From Tubulanus polymorphus (Eukaryota; Nemertea; Palaeonemertea; Tubulaniformes; Tubulanidae), in assembly GCF_964204645.1 (NCBI RefSeq), contig NC_134026.1, forward strand, positions 30,566,650 through 30,630,649: 64,000 nt of DNA, given 5' to 3'. A program made the translations under genes and the position numbers. Of the stretch, positions 60,001-64,000 are shown piece after piece. Positions within the stretch are counted from its first letter, which is position 1. Each line of letters begins with the position of its first letter. The notes below the pieces were generated by a model. The model ran no database searches and was not told the DNA's origin. It saw only the letters and a program-made list of their open reading frames with translations.

Positions 60001-63000
60001 TATCTGGTAGCTTAACGTTTCAACTCAATTCTATGAGACATTTTCAAAAACTGTTTTTGAAAATGTCTCATAGAATTGAGTTGAAACGTTAAGCTGCCAG
60101 ATAGTTTTTTCTTTTTATTTTGAGTTTTATCTACCTCATAGTGTTAATTACCACACTGTAAATGTATGTAAATTGACATGATTGATTTATTATTTCAGTT
60201 CCCTGAAAGAATCTACACGTGCAGCGCTGGAGTTACTGCTATGGATTTCTCCGCTACAAATCCAAATCTACTCGCTGTAAGTTGATATCATTTCAGTCGG
60301 CAGAAAGTGTCGGAAATATTGGGCCGAATTTTCATTTCAACGATGCATTCTATTCCAGGTCGGGTTGTATGATGGAAGATTAGAGATATTCAACGTAAGA
60401 AGCACGAAAGATGAACCCATTCTAGACAGTTTGTAAGTATGACTACATCTACATATCACCATATTTGGTGTGTTATTCAGAATGAACACTGACTACTCAA
60501 CATTTTATAAACCATTAATTAGAACTAAATGATAAAGTCGATGAAACATTTTAAAATCGATCCAACAAAAGCTTGAATAGAAAGATAAGTTTAAAAGAGC
60601 CGTTTCTAAATCGACCTTTGAATTGATGAGTGTAATGTTAATTCTAGTGAGTCAGAGGGTAAACATATAAATCCAGTTTGGCAGTTGAAATGGATTGAAA
60701 AAGAGCGAGGATCTGGAGAAGAGAGAGCTGAAGTGTTAGTATCGGTGTCAACTGATGGTCGAGTTACTCAATGGTCAATACGTAAAGGGTTCGAATGTTA
60801 TGGTTAGTTTGGACTTCTAACAGTTGATACACATATGATACACATCTATGTCATCTGTACAAAATTTCTAGATTTTCTTATAATGTGAATTTTTTCACAT
60901 TTGAAAAATCAACAGTAATTTTTCTATGTTAATAACTAATGATGAAACACTCTTGAGTTGGCTTTATAACAAGAACATGAAATCCCAGCACAATAAGGAT
61001 ATGAAGTCTGACAAGTTTCCTCGAGTTTATATTCTCAATATCTTTCTGTTGTATTGTGAAATAGATCTGATGAAATTGAAGCGAGTTACGCCTAAAGAAG
61101 GTCAGGGATCTCAGAAGAAAGATCGTAAAGGTGATTCACTAATATCGCGTTATTCCGGAGGTTACTGTTTTGACTTCAGTAAGAGAGATCCAAACATGTA
61201 AGTATTCTGGATCCGGTTCTACAGTTGTGAGTTAGTAGTAAATCTGAGTTCATTTATTTTCAACTGCGAGATAACTGAGGAATTAGGTCCAGTTTTGCGT
61301 TTAGAATAACCTAAAATTTGAATTTTCTGAAATGATTTATTTTCGGTTAATTATTTTCAGTTATTTGACTGGTACTGAAGAAGGACAGATTCATAGATGT
61401 TCATGTTCTTATAATGAACAATATCTGGAGAGCTATTTCGGTCACACTGTAAGTAGTTTGATTTCATCTCTTGTGTTAATATTCCTAAAGATGGCATCAT
61501 TGTTCTTCACACAAGTATTCTGCGAATGATGGTTTATGGGATCATTCAATTATTATGTATACACTGTATTTTTCAGCCCCCTTTTACGCAAAGCCTGCCA
61601 TTTTTTCCTATACATATACTTTAAGCATTGTAGTACACAATCGCACTAACCCCCTCCCCGTCCCCTAATGCGTATGTAATAGGTGAATGACCCCCATATA
61701 ACTAAATACTTTACGCAAATATTCAAGATTCTCAGTAGCAGTAGTTTTTTTTCGAAATCCCTCCTGATCCGAAGAAGAAAAAGTGTAAATCATGTTGATG
61801 CTTTCAAGGTACGAAGAGAGATACAATTCTATTTCAAGAGTAGCTGATCTTACGCGAAGATTAAAGCATTGAGCATTTCTTTGAACTCATTTAAAAATTG
61901 TTCTTAACATCAAATTGAAGCTGACAATCAGCTGACGATTGTGAGACTAGCTGACAATCAGCTGAAGATTGTAAGACTAGTTGACAATCAGCTTAAGATT
62001 GTACTAGTTATAGAACAGTATAGCGAAATAGTGAAATAGAGTATGTGCCTTGAGTAGTAATGTAAAACTGTAAGTTGATAGTTATCTCTCTCTCTCTCTC
62101 TTACTCTTATGACGTGACATGAATTGACGTATATAAGAGAACTGCACTTTGTATAGACCTCTCAGATCGCACTCTTTACGTAAAAACTATAAAATATACA
62201 ACACCCTCTGCTGTACTTCAAGATTGACAGGTAACGCCGGTCTGTATATGGGGTGTGATGCCTGGTGCAGTTATTTATTATCGATTTACTCCAATGACCT
62301 TTTATAAGGACAAGGTTGACGCTGCTGCTACTGCTGCCATCTCAAAACCTGTAACACGATAAAATCAGCTTAGCTAAACAATTACAGTCAGTGGTTCAAG
62401 TTCTTTAAGGCTTATCCATCCACTGAGGAACTGGATATGCAGGGACTCAGAATATATGCTCTTGTTTTATCCTCACAGTTGAACTGATATTCCACAAATA
62501 ACGATTCATAGTTTTCGATAATTGACTGGAGGTTTTAAAACACATCAAAAATGAACTGATTCTAATTTTTAGATTCAACTGTGAAATTCTGTTCAGATGA
62601 TTTCATAGAAAATCCACTTCATTTAGGACTCAGTTCCACAGTTGTTGAAATCAGCCACTCGAACATTTTGACGTGGAGAATAGGACCACGATAGAAAATT
62701 TAGGAAATCAAAAGCAAATTTTATTTATCAAACTTTAGAAATTGAAATAAAAAAACATAACTTTTCGGACTTTCTCTCGAGAGAGACCATCGTCAGGTGT
62801 TATGGGTCCAAAAAGTTGTGTCTTTTGATTTTTAAGTTTTGATAAATTAAATTCGTTTAATCCTCTAAATTTTGTATATAGTGGATTTTAAACTTATTCA
62901 TCTCTAAGAGCCTGAGAGAACTGTGGAATTGGATCGTGTGTCTGTGTGTTTATGATTAATCAGTCCGAACTGTGATCATAAATACATAAACAGCTTAAAC

Positions 63001-64000
63001 CGAGTTCATATAAGTCTGTAATATAATTACACGGTCAAGTTTATGGTCAAGAGATCATTGATAACTACATCGACACCATTCATAAAGCGGTTCTCTCCGT
63101 ACAACACGTCACTCGCATTAAACCAATCCATGAAGACAAAATCAGTTGTTCTCAATGTCGGGTAATGTTTGCTAATAATATCCGTAGTGATAATGATTTT
63201 GTTTTTCTATGTTGTATGAACGCGAGGATAATAAAACCATGTATGATCAGACGTTTACTCAACAAATGCAATCATCCTGTAATCTGGTAATCGGGATGCG
63301 TCGCCACCAGTAATAATCACGTTTATATCAACTTTGAATTTATGACATTATTAATTTCTACAGCGAACATGTGCCCTTTATGATACACATTAAATTTTCA
63401 GATTGATACACGGGTGTATCCAGTTGAGATAGGACACTCGGTTACAGATTGATACACAAGTGTATCCAGTTGATATAGGACACTCGGTTTCAGTTTGATA
63501 CACGGGTTTAGACCCCCAATAATGCTGCCCAAACCACCCCTGCGATGGGTGTATTTTTGGTAGTGTGTTGTCATGTATTGTGGTACAGAGGGTTAAAACC
63601 AATTTACACCTATATTGAATGCTCACATGTAGATGTCTCTAAAAGAAAGTGTGAATTATTTGTAGGGACCGGTTTATGCGATCCAGTGGTCACCGCTTGT
63701 GAATGATGCTTTCCTAAGCTGCAGCGCTGATTGGTCGATCAGACTATGGAAACAGGATCGAACTAAACCAATTCTATCATTCCATTCATCAACGGTAAGT
63801 TCCAGAAATACTCATTGAAAATGTACACATAGCAGAACTTTATACATGAACTTCAGGGCGCCAGAAAATCTGTTATAACCGAGAGTTCGTCGAAATTAAT
63901 TCATCAAAATCTTAAATCTGGGTTGAAATTTTAAGTTTGTTTTTATCCAATAAATCATTATATCCGAGTTTGTTATGAGTTTCCGCTGTAATTTAATATC
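54002..64000 (+). CDS. DNAI4: DNAI4/WDR78 axonemal dynein intermediate chain-like WD protein (3' end beyond window)
   Basis: DNAI4 is a ciliary WD-repeat protein needed for axonemal dynein function. Exons joining in frame: 54002-54024, 54189-54378, 54467-54577, 54773-54849, 55193-55472, 55833-55940, 56023-56095, 56400-56564, 56854-57120, 57622-57737, 58031-58133, (58783-58857 optional), 59415-59569, 59654-59740, 60199-60276, 60359-60432, 60648-60802, 61065-61197, 61361-61448, 63666-63794. That gives 804 residues so far, or 829 with the optional acidic exon. Family signs: VIDDAGMDRTPQPL early, ETETIWLLDMPGTCVS, DLFVMERVVNMNTYQPKQA, then WD repeats starting RLWAYGCPLTKGRNVSCIAW and DLLAVGYGQF, and ESYFGHT-GPVYAIQWSPL with FLSCSADWSIRLW. 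The remaining WD repeats lie past the window. The start ATG at 54002 splices into exon 2 in phase; no longer N terminus was found. Confidence 0.93.
57150..57350. repeat. 34-bp tandem repeat in a DNAI4 intron
   Basis: About six units with TAGCATGTTAGCC(C/T)CA(C/T)AGG then TTGTGGAATTTCA, alternating AGCC and AGCTCC forms in a two-unit higher-order pattern. Confidence 0.88.
58304..58443. mobile_element. 140-bp foldback MITE, copy 2 (DNAI4 intron)
   Basis: Identical over 140 bp to 44904-45043, with GGGGCCGG and CCGGCCCC ends. The same orientation is found at both sites. A GGATCC-type relative lies right beside it at 58465-58546. Confidence 0.9.
58783..58857 (+). other. DNAI4: Possible optional acidic exon of DNAI4
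   Basis: A 75-nt open stretch has an acceptor (GATTTTAG) and a donor (GTAGGT) and phase 1 at both ends, so it can be included or skipped without a frame change. It would add 25 residues rich in Asp and Glu (EEDNDDDNDKEAVES). Vertebrate DNAI4 has an acidic linker at this place, just before the WD repeats. It could be a chance open frame, since the donor is only fair. Confidence 0.5.
59971..60133. repeat. Long near-perfect palindrome in a DNAI4 intron
   Basis: Two arms of about 81 bp meet at a single central T (60052). The inner 50 or so bp of each arm (CATTTTCAAAAAC, ATAGAATTGAGTTGAAACG, TTAAGC) match perfectly; the outer part (AGATAAAACCCACAATAAAA against TTATTTTGAGTTTTATCT) has mismatches. 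Confidence 0.92.
61917..62000. repeat. 29-bp tandem repeat in a DNAI4 intron
   Basis: Three copies of CTGACAATCAGCTGAAGATT plus GT(A/G)AGACTA, each internally palindromic at AATCAGCTGA. Confidence 0.85.
62626..62940. repeat. Foldback of the GGATCC/CAGTTCCACAG family with a second repeat nested inside
   Basis: GGACTCAGTTCCACAGTTGT near 62626 pairs with GAGAACTGTGGAATTGGATC near 62920. Between them is a different repeat (about 62690-62880) with inverted AAATTTAGGA and TCCTCTAAATTT ends and a GACGATGG...CCGAAAA motif on minus. Confidence 0.6.
63027..63290 (+). other. Unexplained 87-codon open frame in a DNAI4 intron
   Basis: Bounded by TAA codons at 63024 and 63288, the frame has no early ATG. 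It reads YGQEIIDNYIDTIHKAVLSV, then a segment with KPIHEDKISCSQCR, then a donor-like GGTAATG. The CSQC, CC and C-x5-C cysteine pattern is suggestive but matches no family I recognise. It lies between DNAI4 exons that already join in frame, so it is not part of that protein. Confidence 0.25.
63397..63503. repeat. About 43-bp tandem repeat in a DNAI4 intron
   Basis: About 2.5 copies containing GATTGATACACGGGTGTATC and CAGTTGA(G/T)ATAGGACACTC. Confidence 0.88.

Overview
This is AT-rich nuclear DNA from an animal, most likely an invertebrate and quite possibly a lophotrochozoan; no species can be named from the sequence. The genes have many short exons with GT-AG introns, polyadenylation signals, one intron-less tRNA gene, and introns and spacers full of short foldback transposons and minisatellites. 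No prokaryotic operon, phage or CRISPR structure was seen. Gene identities rest on reading translated motifs and on checking that every exon joins its neighbour in frame. No database search was possible.

Layout, left to right. (1) 1515-7356, minus: a complete CABLES-type gene (Cdk5/Abl substrate, cyclin-fold C terminus), 14 coding exons. (2) 9132-10818, minus: a beta-1,3-glycosyltransferase (GT31-type) in two exons. (3) 14426-29872, minus: four separate single-coding-exon genes for heterotrimeric G protein gamma subunits, all with CaaX tails. They fall into two pairs and are spread over 15 kb of repeat-rich DNA. (4) 35126-37146, minus: GADD45, with two alternative TATA-associated first exons. 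(5) 42245-42317, minus: tRNA-Phe(GAA). (6) 42644-45549, plus: the mitochondrial inner-membrane protease OMA1, eight exons, with a nearly identical stray copy of its fifth exon at 41299-41565. (7) 49188-53721, minus: a MIER-family ELM2-SANT corepressor, ten exons. (8) 54002 to the window end, plus: DNAI4/WDR78, an axonemal dynein intermediate chain-like WD protein. It starts head-to-head with MIER and is truncated by the window edge.

The genes are not a pathway cluster. The notable point is linkage: G gamma, GADD45, MIER and DNAI4 also sit together on human 1p31 (GNG12, GADD45A, MIER1, DNAI4; OMA1 is on the same arm), and MIER1/DNAI4 are head-to-head there too. The window therefore appears to keep an old bilaterian gene neighbourhood, with a local G gamma expansion inside it.

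The non-coding DNA is structured. It holds two 219-bp PIF/Harbinger-like MITEs with TAA target duplications, two identical 140-bp foldbacks 13 kb apart, a 338-bp element with tRNA-like inverted repeats and an 8-bp target duplication, minisatellite units shared between introns of different genes, an E-box (CACGTG) array, recurrent CTCF-like motifs, and many copies of a foldback family ending in GGTTCCAYAG-type repeats.
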